This document shows, in pieces, positions 33,494 to 42,970 of a stretch of DNA of 43,675 bases (position 1 is the first letter of the stretch; every line of letters begins with the position of its first letter). The translations under genes were made by a program, and so were the position numbers. The notes beneath the pieces are model-generated. The model was not told where the DNA came from. It saw only the letters and a program-made list of their open reading frames with translations, and did not search any database. The DNA lies in the NCBI GenBank assembly GCA_002717145.1, contig PBCP01000011.1, forward strand, positions 26,675 to 70,349, read 5' to 3'. This DNA comes from Planctomycetaceae bacterium (lineage in GTDB: Bacteria > Planctomycetota > Planctomycetia > Pirellulales > Pirellulaceae).

Positions 33494-35554
33494 TTACAGA
33501 TCAAGACTGTAGTCGGGGAGATTGAGCACTACATCATCGGATGCAGCAGCGGCTGGCTCAGGTTCACTGCGAGTCTCAGCAGCGTTTGGTTCAGCTCCCG
33601 CTGAACCTTCTTCTGACTGAGCTGACTCCGTTTGGTCAGCTTTATCCGCTGAATCTGTCGGCTGTTCAATCATTGTCCCGTTACTGATGATGGCAGGCCT
33701 GGTGAACCCATAGTCCATATAACGTCCGGTATCTCGTTGACGAGCTCGTTCCATTGCATCGTCATAAGCTTTATCGGGCCATTGCCCTTCGGACAAGTGG
33801 ATATCGTTGTACCCCAACAATGAGCCTTTACGATAATGCACCTCGGCAATAGCCTTCGAATAGGATCCCAATGCTCGGTAATAGTCTGTCTGCGCCTGAG
33901 CATGGCGTCTTTGTGACTGCAGCACCTGATCTAGTGTCGTTTTCCCGCCTCGGTATAAAGCAACTGCTGAATCGACCTCTTTCTTCGAAATCGCCCAACG
34001 GTTGTAGTGTAGCTGTGCCTGACGATGGGTATAGTCGAGCGTTTTCATGGCGGTGGTAAGCAAGTGCGAAGTATTAAGTTCCATATCTTCAAGGCGTGCA
34101 ACATCACGCTTCAGATTCAGTTCTGCATTTCTCAAAGCAGCCAACTCCGCTCGCGCTCCGAATTTCGGTGGACGGATATCTATACCAACTCTGAATTCCT
34201 GATAATTCCCACTTGTTAATCCTTCCACTGCATTAGAATCAGGCGCGACAAAGTCCAGTCCATTCCGATTCCCCAAAAGCTGATCACCATACCCAAGCCA
34301 GCGATACATCGTGACAAGGTTTACCTGTGGAAGTGTGTTGTGACGAGCAAGTTTAAGCTCTAGTTCACGGCGTTTAATCGACCATTTCTGTTGTCGGAGC
34401 TCCACACTTCGAATAAGTGCTTCTTCATGTGATTGCTGCCAGTCAAACACGACTTTCGCCTGAGCCGGTTCGTCAGATGGACGGATAACTCGACCGTCGG
34501 TAGGTGACAGTCCCATTAGCCACCTCATACTTTGCTCTGCCCTTAGCAGGTCATTCCAGGCTGTCTCAACCTGAGCCTGAAAGAAAAAGTACTGTTCTTG
34601 AGCCTGAGCTTCGGCTTGTGCTGTTTCAATACCACCCACCATTTTCTCGTAGGCAATTTTCCAAGTGACCTGAGCACTGTCCCGGGCAATCTTGGCAGCT
34701 TCCAAATTGCGATAAGCTGTGTACAGATCCCAATAGGTATTTTCGACATCGAGCACCATATTACGAACTGCTGATTCAAACATAGCAACGCTTACGTCCG
34801 TGTTGATTCGCGCCAGTAACAATGGTATACGATTCACCATAGTGCCGTTGCCGCGGAGTAACGGATGACTTACTTCCCCTTCAATGGCGGTGTACCAATC
34901 TGAAGGTAATGCTCTACCAAAACCTCGATTATTCTTATCGTAAATGGTTTGATTCCGTAACGAGAACTGAGTACCGGTGGCAGCCTTTTTGGTTAATCCT
35001 AGATCGATCTGCCCTAAATCCTGCTGATAGTTAAATGGCACGAATCCAAAGTCGTTCGTACTGACGTTTTGAGGACGATCGGTCTTCTGCCAAAACATAC
35101 TGGTCGTAAACTGAGCATCAAATTCAGATAATGCAGCCTGAACGCCGGTACGAGGATCGGTTTCAAAAATCGCGGGATCATAAACGGTTGTCGCACCGGC
35201 TGTTCTTCCGGACAATCCATCTGCGAATCCAAATGGAGTGACACTGCCAAGGTTTCGGATGACTTTACTGTTGCGTAAGGCAGTTTGGACCGCTTCCTGA
35301 AGGGGCAAATCCCAGGGTTTATCGAAGTTAGGCTTGGAGAGAGTAATAGGTGACTTGGTATTGGTGACTTCATCCAGCGATTCCGTTTGAACATCTGGGT
35401 ATTCAATTTTGATTTGACTGTCAACATAAGTACGCAGTTCACCAGGTTCACGCAGGTAGTGCGGACGTGATGGCGTGCAACCAAGCAACATCGCTGTTAA
35501 AAGCAATGCTGAGATACAGGCCGACTTTATAAATATGTACCGACGATTGATCAC
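33494..35554 (-). CDS. TolC-family outer-membrane efflux lipoprotein
   Basis: The protein is about 686 aa from the GTG at 35554, which has AGGA 7 nt upstream; an ATG at 35587 is in frame but without such a site. A lipoprotein signal ends at LLGC (ALLLTAMLLGC), so the mature protein should be lipid-anchored. Two outer-membrane-efflux-protein repeats follow (about 225-430 and 440-610), with long alpha-helical segments such as ELRQQKWSIKRRELELKLARH and GGKTTLDQVLQSQRRHAQAQTDYYRA. The tail is acidic, Ala/Ser/Glu-rich and ends in NLPDYSLDL. TolC-type proteins form the outer-membrane exit duct of tripartite pumps; no membrane-fusion or inner-membrane pump gene is adjacent. Confidence 0.87.
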   Translation of the reverse strand: MINRRYIFIKSACISALLLTAMLLGCTPSRPHYLREPGELRTYVDSQIKIEYPDVQTESLDEVTNTKSPITLSKPNFDKPWDLPLQEAVQTALRNSKVIRNLGSVTPFGFADGLSGRTAGATTVYDPAIFETDPRTGVQAALSEFDAQFTTSMFWQKTDRPQNVSTNDFGFVPFNYQQDLGQIDLGLTKKAATGTQFSLRNQTIYDKNNRGFGRALPSDWYTAIEGEVSHPLLRGNGTMVNRIPLLLARINTDVSVAMFESAVRNMVLDVENTYWDLYTAYRNLEAAKIARDSAQVTWKIAYEKMVGGIETAQAEAQAQEQYFFFQAQVETAWNDLLRAEQSMRWLMGLSPTDGRVIRPSDEPAQAKVVFDWQQSHEEALIRSVELRQQKWSIKRRELELKLARHNTLPQVNLVTMYRWLGYGDQLLGNRNGLDFVAPDSNAVEGLTSGNYQEFRVGIDIRPPKFGARAELAALRNAELNLKRDVARLEDMELNTSHLLTTAMKTLDYTHRQAQLHYNRWAISKKEVDSAVALYRGGKTTLDQVLQSQRRHAQAQTDYYRALGSYSKAIAEVHYRKGSLLGYNDIHLSEGQWPDKAYDDAMERARQRDTGRYMDYGFTRPAIISNGTMIEQPTDSADKADQTESAQSEEGSAGAEPNAAETRSEPEPAAAASDDVVLNLPDYSLDL

Positions 35555-35787
35555 TATCAAATCCTGAAATAGACTTGGATGATGCAAAAAACTGTGATTA
35601 AACCTGACCCTGTCAGGCTCCTAACCGCAGGCCTATTCAGTCTGGAGATATAGCAATTCCAGACATTAATAGACTTAACGGTAGAGTCCAAATCGTCCGT
35701 CTGATACTAAAACTTAGATAAAAGCAGGGGTAAAATAGCACTTTTTTAAGAGTCTATCACCATCCAAACGGGAGTTTATTCCCGAGA

Positions 35788-36264
35788 TTAGAGGTACATT
35801 CCCATAAAGCCGTCAGCCTCATTAGAAGCTTCTTCGATTTCCTTGATTCGCTGGCGAGTCTTTTCGAGATCCCCTGCCTTAATATAGCGGTCAAATTCCA
35901 CTTTAACTGCTTCCCGTACAGTCTGAACAAACCAATCGACGACTGGCTGGCTTAACCAATCACAAGTTTCGCCCTTGAGCTCAATTGTCAGGTCTGCCGA
36001 CTTGGTAGCTTCATCAGCCGAATCGGTTAGCACAGTCCCTTCAACGCTAAATTCAAGCATTCCGTGAGTAGGGGCATTCGTTAAGTGATAGATTACTTTG
36101 GAATTGTAAAGATAGTAAGAATTGTAGCTGCCGTGACGTTCCATTGCATCTTTGATACGTTCACATCGCTGTTGGTACTTGGGAGAAGCATCTATCGGGA
36201 TATCGAGGCGTCCAACACTACGCAGCGGCAAACAATCGAACGATATTTCAACCCAACGATCCAT
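35788..36264 (-). CDS. Conserved-looking hypothetical protein
   Basis: The protein is about 158 aa from the Met at 36264 (MDRWVEISFDCLPLRSVGRL), preferred over an upstream in-frame ATG at 36315 because the extra 17 residues look non-conserved. It is a soluble protein with segments such as SPKYQQRCERIKDAMERHG, YYLYNSKVIYHLTN and LEFSVEGTVLTD. The C-terminal part is helical (TVREAVKVEFDRYIKAGDLE) and ends in GFMGMYL. I recall planctomycete homologues annotated only as hypothetical. No catalytic motif, signal or membrane segment is evident. It lies 34 nt upstream of no same-strand partner; both flanking minus-strand genes have their own spacing. Confidence 0.7.
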   Translation of the reverse strand: MDRWVEISFDCLPLRSVGRLDIPIDASPKYQQRCERIKDAMERHGSYNSYYLYNSKVIYHLTNAPTHGMLEFSVEGTVLTDSADEATKSADLTIELKGETCDWLSQPVVDWFVQTVREAVKVEFDRYIKAGDLEKTRQRIKEIEEASNEADGFMGMYL

Positions 36265-36348
36265 GTTCCATTCCTCGATTGCTAATTCCTCACAACAGCG
36301 TGATTGACCGTCCATTCAATCAGATGTAGCTGACACTGATTCTGATTA

Positions 36349-38478
36349 CTATTCAGTCGACCCGCCTTTTCCTAGATTGTAGGACAGCATTAGCCAACCA
36401 TTGTCAGACACAATTTGCTGTAAAATCAGATTGCCAGCCGATGCCCAATTACCCGGTAGTGCTATTCCACCTTTTCCAACAATATCATCTTTGAAGAAGG
36501 CATTGAATTTCTTGCTCATCACTGTCTTCATGGCAACTTGTCCAACCGTCAGTGATGTCTTTCCAACAAACCGAACGTCAACATCACCTTCACGCACTAA
36601 CTGCATACCTTCATCAGTTTTAAGCACATTGTAAGTCGCTGCAATTCGAATTTTGTCATTAATGACCTTGGCACCGTCACGAAACTGTCTTCCCTGTATC
36701 GCGATTTCCAATTGATTGTCGCGGAAACTGACGCTGATTGGCTGAGTATTGGAAAAAGTGATCGCCCATGACTTCTTACCTTTCCCGGTTTTCAGTTCCT
36801 CAGGAATTTCTGCTCCCAAATCGGTCATATGCTCGACAAGCTTTTCGTCGGTCAACTCAACACCACCGAGCACAACTTCAGTGAAGTTCCGGACAAACGA
36901 CTCGTGAAGCCTCAAAGCTACATCGGTCCCTTTATTGAGTGCCGGTGGGTCGGTTGGTGAAGCCAGCTGGTAACGACCAGTTTGGAGCATATTCAATCGT
37001 ATGTAATCCTGCGTGCTCGTCGAATTCACATTGACGGGGAAGCCTCCACGACGAATAAGGGGATTTCTTACTTTGTCCTGATAACCATCAATCACGTTGG
37101 CAAGTAATTCGAGTACCTGAGAGTCCATTTTGGTGGTGACGGATTCGACCGCAACGGCCGAGGCATCCTTCTCGTTCTGAGAACGCATTTTGATAAATTT
37201 CGATTTCGCGATCGACTCGTGAGTCGACGATGGTCCATCAATACTATCCAACTCCAATTTGGTGGTCGCTTCTGCCTGAGCCGGTTCCGTGGTAAATCCA
37301 TCACCATCAAATGAAACCAGTTTCGTTGCCTGAAGCGTAGTCGTACCACGCGTCACAACGGTTACCCCTGACTTTTCAGCTACGTTGCGGCTAATCGCTG
37401 TACCATCAAGAATCACACGAAGTGTGGCCTTTTCCTGTGATTCAGCAATCTGAAACGAAATCTGCCCCCGTAATCTCGCTTCTCCCACTACATCCAGCCC
37501 CTTAACCGTCATCTTTAACTGCTCGGTCTCATCCACTTCCATTAATTCGCCTGCTGAAATCAGGTTCTGTGAGACGTGTACGTAGATGTTAGGCTGATAA
37601 AAGTGATATCTGATTTGCTGCTGGATTTCACTGGCCTGTCCGGCTCGGTCAAGCCACCCAATGATGCGTCCAACCTGCCAAGCCGTGTCGTTATTGGCAT
37701 GATCTGTATAGTTTTCTAAAGCCGTGATCAAATTACCAATCTGAGCCTCATACATGGCTTTTGAATTGGGGTTATTTTTAAAGAATGTTGCATTCATATA
37801 AGCACGTAATGCAGTTCGTACATTAGTGAATTCCGGACTTTCCAGTCCGACCATTTCGGCTCCATAAAACCCATTTAAACTAGCCTGCATGCGAGCCGGA
37901 TTAGGTTTCTCTTTTGCCAATTCCTCCTGTAATAAACCCCATTGCAATTGCTCTTTCCAATCGAACGCTACTTCTCCTGCGTTAAGAAATGCAGTCATGT
38001 TGGCGAGCGAGGCATCGAGAGCCGTGCGTGCGTTGGTCACCTGGCCATCAGTGATTGGTGTAAAGGCAGGAGGCTGCTTCTTTAATTGCTCCAAGATTTG
38101 CTTTAAATCCTGTGATGGTAGGCTTTGTACCCATTGTTCGAGTGCCTGGCGAATTTGTTCAGCCGATAGCCGAGTCTTTTTATTAAATTCCGGTATGGTT
38201 TCAATGTAGTGGTCACGTAGCTTCGCAATATCGCTCTTTTTAGCTGTCACCCCCTGACGAAGCAATGATTCCAGAGCGTCGTACTTTAAACCACCCCGAA
38301 TCGCCTCAATCGCCTTTTCCTTCTTTTGTGCGCTGAGAAGTGCTTCGGACGATTGTGTCACTTGCTCGATGGCATCCGTTAAATCATCAGCAACTACAAT
38401 TGGATTGCTGACGAAAAGACTAGTCAACACGGCCAATAATGAGATACCTGCAACTATGTTCTTTAAACAATGCTGCAT
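36349..38478 (-). CDS. Large exported protein of unknown function
   Basis: This 709-aa protein has an N-terminal signal peptide (about 1-31, NIVAGISLLAVLTSLFVSNP). The first ~220 residues of the mature part are helical (ALLSAQKKEKAIEAIRGGL, AEQIRQALEQWVQSLP). The second half is beta-rich (IYVHVSQNLISAGELMEVDE, RLRGQISFQIAESQEKATLR, KSWAITFSNTQPISVSFRDN). No known enzyme motif is seen; planctomycete relatives are annotated as hypothetical. It is minus-strand and stands apart from the 1042-aa DUF11 protein by a divergent 300-nt region, so the two might be coregulated envelope proteins. That is inference. Confidence 0.7.
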   Translation of the reverse strand: MQHCLKNIVAGISLLAVLTSLFVSNPIVVADDLTDAIEQVTQSSEALLSAQKKEKAIEAIRGGLKYDALESLLRQGVTAKKSDIAKLRDHYIETIPEFNKKTRLSAEQIRQALEQWVQSLPSQDLKQILEQLKKQPPAFTPITDGQVTNARTALDASLANMTAFLNAGEVAFDWKEQLQWGLLQEELAKEKPNPARMQASLNGFYGAEMVGLESPEFTNVRTALRAYMNATFFKNNPNSKAMYEAQIGNLITALENYTDHANNDTAWQVGRIIGWLDRAGQASEIQQQIRYHFYQPNIYVHVSQNLISAGELMEVDETEQLKMTVKGLDVVGEARLRGQISFQIAESQEKATLRVILDGTAISRNVAEKSGVTVVTRGTTTLQATKLVSFDGDGFTTEPAQAEATTKLELDSIDGPSSTHESIAKSKFIKMRSQNEKDASAVAVESVTTKMDSQVLELLANVIDGYQDKVRNPLIRRGGFPVNVNSTSTQDYIRLNMLQTGRYQLASPTDPPALNKGTDVALRLHESFVRNFTEVVLGGVELTDEKLVEHMTDLGAEIPEELKTGKGKKSWAITFSNTQPISVSFRDNQLEIAIQGRQFRDGAKVINDKIRIAATYNVLKTDEGMQLVREGDVDVRFVGKTSLTVGQVAMKTVMSKKFNAFFKDDIVGKGGIALPGNWASAGNLILQQIVSDNGWLMLSYNLGKGGSTE

Positions 38479-38778
38479 CCTATTCTCCCTTCACCGACCC
38501 TTATCACGGATCAGCTTCTACTATTTCTTATCTCTTTGCGTCTCTGATTCGAATCTATCTTCGAATCAAATGCCTCAATACGAATGCAGGCCAACGCATT
38601 TAAGAGCGGTTATTCGTTCACGTAGAACGCGGAGCGTATTCTTTCCCAGATTGCCAATCGTCGCAAGTTCAACTAGTGCTCAAAATCTCCCTGAATTAAC
38701 TGTTTTCGGCTATTTTTTTTAACTCACAGCCCGAAATAGGGAAATTCGTCTTAACTCCAATCAGGGCTTTGTCAAATA
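38479..38778. other. 300-nt divergent intergenic region
   Basis: It separates the 709-aa exported protein from the DUF11 lipoprotein. It contains the 8-bp perfect inverted repeat GATTCGAA (38546-38553) / TTCGAATC (38560-38567), a candidate operator or transcript structure. No gene is seen. Confidence 0.45.
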
Positions 38779-41700
38779 ATGGTGGGAGTTGAACTTTATG
38801 TGAAAGGACAACGAAGGGTGGGAAAACAAAAACTTTCAACAAACGATCGCTTTGGTCTGATTAGATCGACAGCTGGCAGTTTATTACTGATTTGTTTTAC
38901 CATCATTGGTATTCTGCAAGTCGGATGTCAGCAGTTGCGGCTTCCTAAAATCGATGCCAATGGCAAAGGGATTTTTGTAAACGGCGACAGCACTCAGATT
39001 ACTCGCCCATTTAAAGACACCGAAAAAGTACGGGATTTGCCAACCATCATCCCCAAACCCGCATTTCAAGTACCTGACGCGGGGAGTCAGTCAAGCGTTG
39101 GCCTATCCAATGAGGCTTCACAGGATAATGAAAAACCTAAAGTCACTCCGGGTATGATCTGGGTTTCTCCCAAAGTGATGGCTGCTCCAATCGGTAGTGC
39201 CGTTGTTCTAAAGGCCGGCATTGTAGGCTCCAAGAGGCAGCTTCTCTCGGGCCGCAAGCTTGAATGGACAGTAGCCGAAGGGAGTACAGGCGTCATTGAA
39301 TCCGCCGGTGGAGGCAATCCTAATACCTTTCGTTGGCTCTTTCCAAAATATGGAAATCAAGCCTCTGAAACCTACGCCCATACAATCACCGCCGAAAGAA
39401 ATGAAGTCGTCCATCAGGACACCGTTGACTATTTTGACGACATCGGTGTAGCAAAAGGAGAAGCCTGGACTGTCGTTTCATCCGACCGGAAGGGGACAAC
39501 TGAACTACTAGTCGGAGCCTCTACAGAAACGAATTGGGATAAACAGTATCAAAAGGTCTTAGTCCACTGGATCGATGCTCAGTGGCAGTTTCCAAACTCG
39601 GTTTCAGGTGATGCGGGCTCCGATCAGGTGCTTACTACTGTCGTATCACGCCCATCTGACAATTCACCGCTGATGGGTTGGATCGTCCGATATAAATTGG
39701 TCAGCAATCGCCGCGCGACGCTATCATCGCAGGAAAGCAATGAACAGCTCGACACCATCGATGTGACCACCGACGTCGACGGGAAGGCAGCCATTCGAGT
39801 TTCTCCGAATATCAATCAGGCTGGTATTGTATATGTAACCACCGAAGTCATTAGGCCAGCCGACGTATCTCTCCAAACTCCTGCTCTCGTCGTCGGTGAA
39901 TCAACCGCAGCGGTAACATGGGATTCTCCTGGACTTTCCATCTCCTCTTCGAGCCCAAAAATCGTCGAGCTCGGTAAGACTATGGATTGTCTGGTTACTA
40001 TTTCCAATCCGGGAAACCAAACAGCCACCAACGTTGCTTTGGCTCAAACCATACCTCCCGGACTCTCACTGGATGCTAGTAATCCCGTAGCCAATCTCAC
40101 CGGTAATCAAGCCTTGTGGAATCTTGGCGATCTGGCTCCTCAAACTCAAAAACAACTCACTATTCGTTTTGTCACCGGACAGCAGGGAGCTGTAAATCTT
40201 AGTTTCCTTGCTAACTGCGACGAAGGCCTTCAAGCAGATTCGGAATCGCTAACAAATATCCTTATCGCACCTCTGGAAATCACGGTCGAAGGCCCGCGAC
40301 TCGCCAAACTTGGTGACGACTTACAATTTCAGATTTTGCTTCACAATTCATCCAATACACCAATCTCCAATCTCAGTTTGTTAGAAACTCTGGGGCCGGG
40401 TTTAATTCACATCTCCAAGTCTAATCCTCTCGGCAATCCAACTGTACGCAAACTCGCTTTTCAGTCCCGTACAATCGAGCCCAACAGCACGACCGTCAAG
40501 GCGATTTCGATGCGGGCAACAAGAGCCGGTACAGTTTGCCATACATTGCAGGCCACATTACCCAACGGGCTAGTATTAGAGAAAGAAGTTTGTATTGAGA
40601 TTAGCGCCCCTATTCAACCAGACACAACTACTCCCCCTGTCATCGAAGCCAAGATTTTAAGTGATCAACAAGAACCACCCTGGGAAGCTGGAAAACCCAG
40701 CACCCGACGGTTCCAGATTTCAAATCAATCGACGCAGCCCATTACCAATGTGATGATTAAGGCAACTTTGCCACCCCAATTACAGGCTCAGTTGGCAAGC
40801 GAAGGACACCGTAGCGAAGGTCAGTCGATAATATTGGATATTCCGACGCTGCTTCCCGGCCAGACACGCACCCTCGTCATTCAAATTCTTGCGGCTCAGC
40901 AAGGGAGTGATTTATCTCTGCAAATGGAAGTCACGGGGGATGCCATCGCAAAAATCGTAAAAACGAGCCCAACTACCATCGTAAGCAACGCCGACGAAAA
41001 CCCTCTCGACCTTTCACCTCCGCCAATGCTCCAATCTGAACTCGAAGTCGAACCTTCCTTCCCTGACGAGCCAGTAACACCCAACCTCAATCCGGCCGAT
41101 ACTCCCGAAGCTCCTGAGACTGCCAGCAATACTATCGACGAGGATACCTTCCCACTTAAAGAACGGCCCAACACACCAGCAGACAAAACACCAGAGGAAC
41201 CAATTGAATCTACTGATGCCGTGACTCCCGAAAATCAACCTATAGATTTACAACCGCCGGAAACTACTAATGGATCCTCAAAGGCAGATGATCGTCCAAG
41301 TGAAAATGCACCTACTCCATCCGGTGATTTAGAATTCCCGCCAGCAAAGCCACTTCCTCTTGAAACTAAACCTACTATTCCCGAAGGGGAGGAGAAGATT
41401 GAAGACAAGATAGATGGAGCAATTGCAGACGGCATTAGCAAAAATGACAGTATGAACGTAGATACTATTGAACCCAATGAAACGCAACCCGATACATTAG
41501 AATCTTCTTCAAGTTCGCCTGAGCTACTGACCAAAACCTTAAGCCTAAACAACCCGATTGCCGTCGGAGATGAAAATATTTTCTTTGTCTATCTCAGCAA
41601 TAATGGAACTCTGGATGCTGCCAATATCAACATTAACATGGAGGTCAGTGAACATCTGGACATTGTCTCATTAGCGCAAAAGGGTACCGACGAAAGTGTC

Positions 41701-41907
41701 TTCACGAATACGGTGAAACCTGACAACCGTAAAATCGATATCCCGGTTTTGAAACAACTAGCCAAAGACATGTCGATTGTTCCTTTTCAGGTAAAAGTAA
41801 AAGCCGTCAAAGAAGGGCAGGGCAAGATCACCGTTTCCATTGCTGCTGACTCATTAGCGAAGCCCGTAACGACACAACAGATCGTCCGGATCATACAGGC
41901 CAGGTGA
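38779..41907 (+). CDS. DUF11-repeat outer-surface lipoprotein
   Basis: This 1042-aa protein has a basic N-terminus, a hydrophobic segment (GSLLLICFTIIGILQVGC) and a lipobox ending in Cys, so it is probably lipid-anchored. The body has Ig-like domains, several of the DUF11 (conserved repeat) type. They are recognised by MDCLVTISNPGNQTATNVAL with IPPGLSL, FQILLHNSSNTPISNLSLLE with LGPGLIHIS, RRFQISNQSTQPITNVMIKA and the last FFVYLSNNGTLDAANININM. A Pro/Glu/Thr-rich linker (about 745-905) resembles a wall-spanning or extended stalk. DUF11 proteins are large surface proteins of unclear role. A GTG at 38800 with GGGAG upstream is an alternative start. Confidence 0.82.
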   Translation: MVGVELYVKGQRRVGKQKLSTNDRFGLIRSTAGSLLLICFTIIGILQVGCQQLRLPKIDANGKGIFVNGDSTQITRPFKDTEKVRDLPTIIPKPAFQVPDAGSQSSVGLSNEASQDNEKPKVTPGMIWVSPKVMAAPIGSAVVLKAGIVGSKRQLLSGRKLEWTVAEGSTGVIESAGGGNPNTFRWLFPKYGNQASETYAHTITAERNEVVHQDTVDYFDDIGVAKGEAWTVVSSDRKGTTELLVGASTETNWDKQYQKVLVHWIDAQWQFPNSVSGDAGSDQVLTTVVSRPSDNSPLMGWIVRYKLVSNRRATLSSQESNEQLDTIDVTTDVDGKAAIRVSPNINQAGIVYVTTEVIRPADVSLQTPALVVGESTAAVTWDSPGLSISSSSPKIVELGKTMDCLVTISNPGNQTATNVALAQTIPPGLSLDASNPVANLTGNQALWNLGDLAPQTQKQLTIRFVTGQQGAVNLSFLANCDEGLQADSESLTNILIAPLEITVEGPRLAKLGDDLQFQILLHNSSNTPISNLSLLETLGPGLIHISKSNPLGNPTVRKLAFQSRTIEPNSTTVKAISMRATRAGTVCHTLQATLPNGLVLEKEVCIEISAPIQPDTTTPPVIEAKILSDQQEPPWEAGKPSTRRFQISNQSTQPITNVMIKATLPPQLQAQLASEGHRSEGQSIILDIPTLLPGQTRTLVIQILAAQQGSDLSLQMEVTGDAIAKIVKTSPTTIVSNADENPLDLSPPPMLQSELEVEPSFPDEPVTPNLNPADTPEAPETASNTIDEDTFPLKERPNTPADKTPEEPIESTDAVTPENQPIDLQPPETTNGSSKADDRPSENAPTPSGDLEFPPAKPLPLETKPTIPEGEEKIEDKIDGAIADGISKNDSMNVDTIEPNETQPDTLESSSSSPELLTKTLSLNNPIAVGDENIFFVYLSNNGTLDAANININMEVSEHLDIVSLAQKGTDESVFTNTVKPDNRKIDIPVLKQLAKDMSIVPFQVKVKAVKEGQGKITVSIAADSLAKPVTTQQIVRIIQAR

Positions 41908-41910
41908 TCC

Positions 41911-42282
41911 ATGCCACGTTTTGTCATCCTGCTTCATAAGCCCGGCACGGCCTCAGCTCACCTCAAACACTTTGATTTCATGATGGAGACACAGGAAGGA
42001 ACTGAGCTCTCCACGTGGCGTTGGGATCGGCTCCCCAATGCCAGCATTGAATTTCAAGGATTACAACTGGCTCCACACCGTCTTGAATATTTGAACTACG
42101 AAGGCGAGATATCAGGAGGGCGTGGACACGTCTCACAGCAAGTCACGGGAACCTATCTGGAAGCCATTTCATGTCGCGACAGTGAATGGGAAATCCAGCT
42201 TGAGTCAGAAGAATTAGCCGGAATACTTCGGGGTCTGCATATCAAAGATGATCAATGGCTATTTGACTTTCGGCAGGCTTAA
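41911..42282 (+). CDS. Stand-alone LigD-type 3'-phosphoesterase domain protein
   Basis: This 123-aa protein corresponds to the phosphoesterase domain that LigD fuses to its ligase in bacterial end joining, where it removes 3'-phosphate or 3'-ribonucleotide ends. Visible motifs are FVILLHKPG, HLKHFDFMME (H20, D22), PHRLEYLNYEGEI (H56, Y60) and SGGRGHV. The spacing of H56 and Y60 matches the catalytic His and Tyr of LigD-PE. The usual Arg in the HYDFRLE motif is Met here, as I recall for planctomycete stand-alone homologues. No ligase or Ku gene is nearby. It starts 3 nt after the DUF11 gene and overlaps the next convergent gene by 4 nt. Confidence 0.8.
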   Translation: MPRFVILLHKPGTASAHLKHFDFMMETQEGTELSTWRWDRLPNASIEFQGLQLAPHRLEYLNYEGEISGGRGHVSQQVTGTYLEAISCRDSEWEIQLESEELAGILRGLHIKDDQWLFDFRQA

Positions 42283-42950
42283 TCCACCTCAGCGGTGACA
42301 TGTACACTTCCCGTATGGAAGTCCAAATCTGTAATCTGCAATTCGCGTTCGCGCTTCACGCGTACTCTTGATGGAATTCGGACATTCGCCACGGTTCGCT
42401 CTGTTCCGGGCTTCCATTTGAAATCAACTCCCGACCGCTCCATAGCAGACTCAATTTCATCAAAAACGCGTTTGAGTCTAATCGGAAGACTACCAGCGTG
42501 AATTGACTCGATCTTTAATTCAACAGTGTTTGGTTGATCTGTTAGCGTACAAGACAACTGTATCGAGATTGCGGATTGAAATTTAGATCCAACGATCGTG
42601 AAGTATACTGTTTGTCGCTTCGTTCCCAGAATAAGACGTGGACTTTCAATCCCTGACGGCAGGGATACTCTGGAATTCCCTTTTAATTGTGTTGCTAACC
42701 AACCGTTAATCTGCTCCTGCGTCAGACGGTAGTTCAGATCATATCCCAAACGCAGGTCTTTCTCGATGTCATCGACCGTATCCATTAATTCCTGAACAGG
42801 TTCACTATAGGCAGAGGGGGGCCTACGTAATTCCTTGCCATATTCTTCCGGGATAGCTCGAATCAGGTGCAGGATATATAAAGCCACGAGAATCACCAGT
42901 ACCCCGAGGCCCAATAGGATATAGAAGAATTTCCGCCAGGACATCTTCAT
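42279..42950 (-). CDS. Membrane-anchored protein of unknown function
   Basis: This 223-aa protein has one N-terminal membrane helix (about 8-30, FYILLGLGVLVILVALYILHLI) and an extracytoplasmic domain. Near the centre are YRLTQEQINGWLATQL and a beta-rich part (KRQTVYFTIVGSKFQSAISIQ), with a C-terminal VNVRIPSRVRV-like segment (ANVRIPSRVRVKREREL). I do not recognise the family; small membrane-anchored proteins like this are common hypotheticals in planctomycetes. It lies 20 nt downstream of tyrS on the minus strand, so it may be cotranscribed with it. It converges with the LigD-type gene with a 4-nt overlap. Confidence 0.65.
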   Translation of the reverse strand: MKMSWRKFFYILLGLGVLVILVALYILHLIRAIPEEYGKELRRPPSAYSEPVQELMDTVDDIEKDLRLGYDLNYRLTQEQINGWLATQLKGNSRVSLPSGIESPRLILGTKRQTVYFTIVGSKFQSAISIQLSCTLTDQPNTVELKIESIHAGSLPIRLKRVFDEIESAMERSGVDFKWKPGTERTVANVRIPSRVRVKRERELQITDLDFHTGSVHVTAEVD

Positions 42951-42970
42951 GAGATTGATCCTTGAAACGG

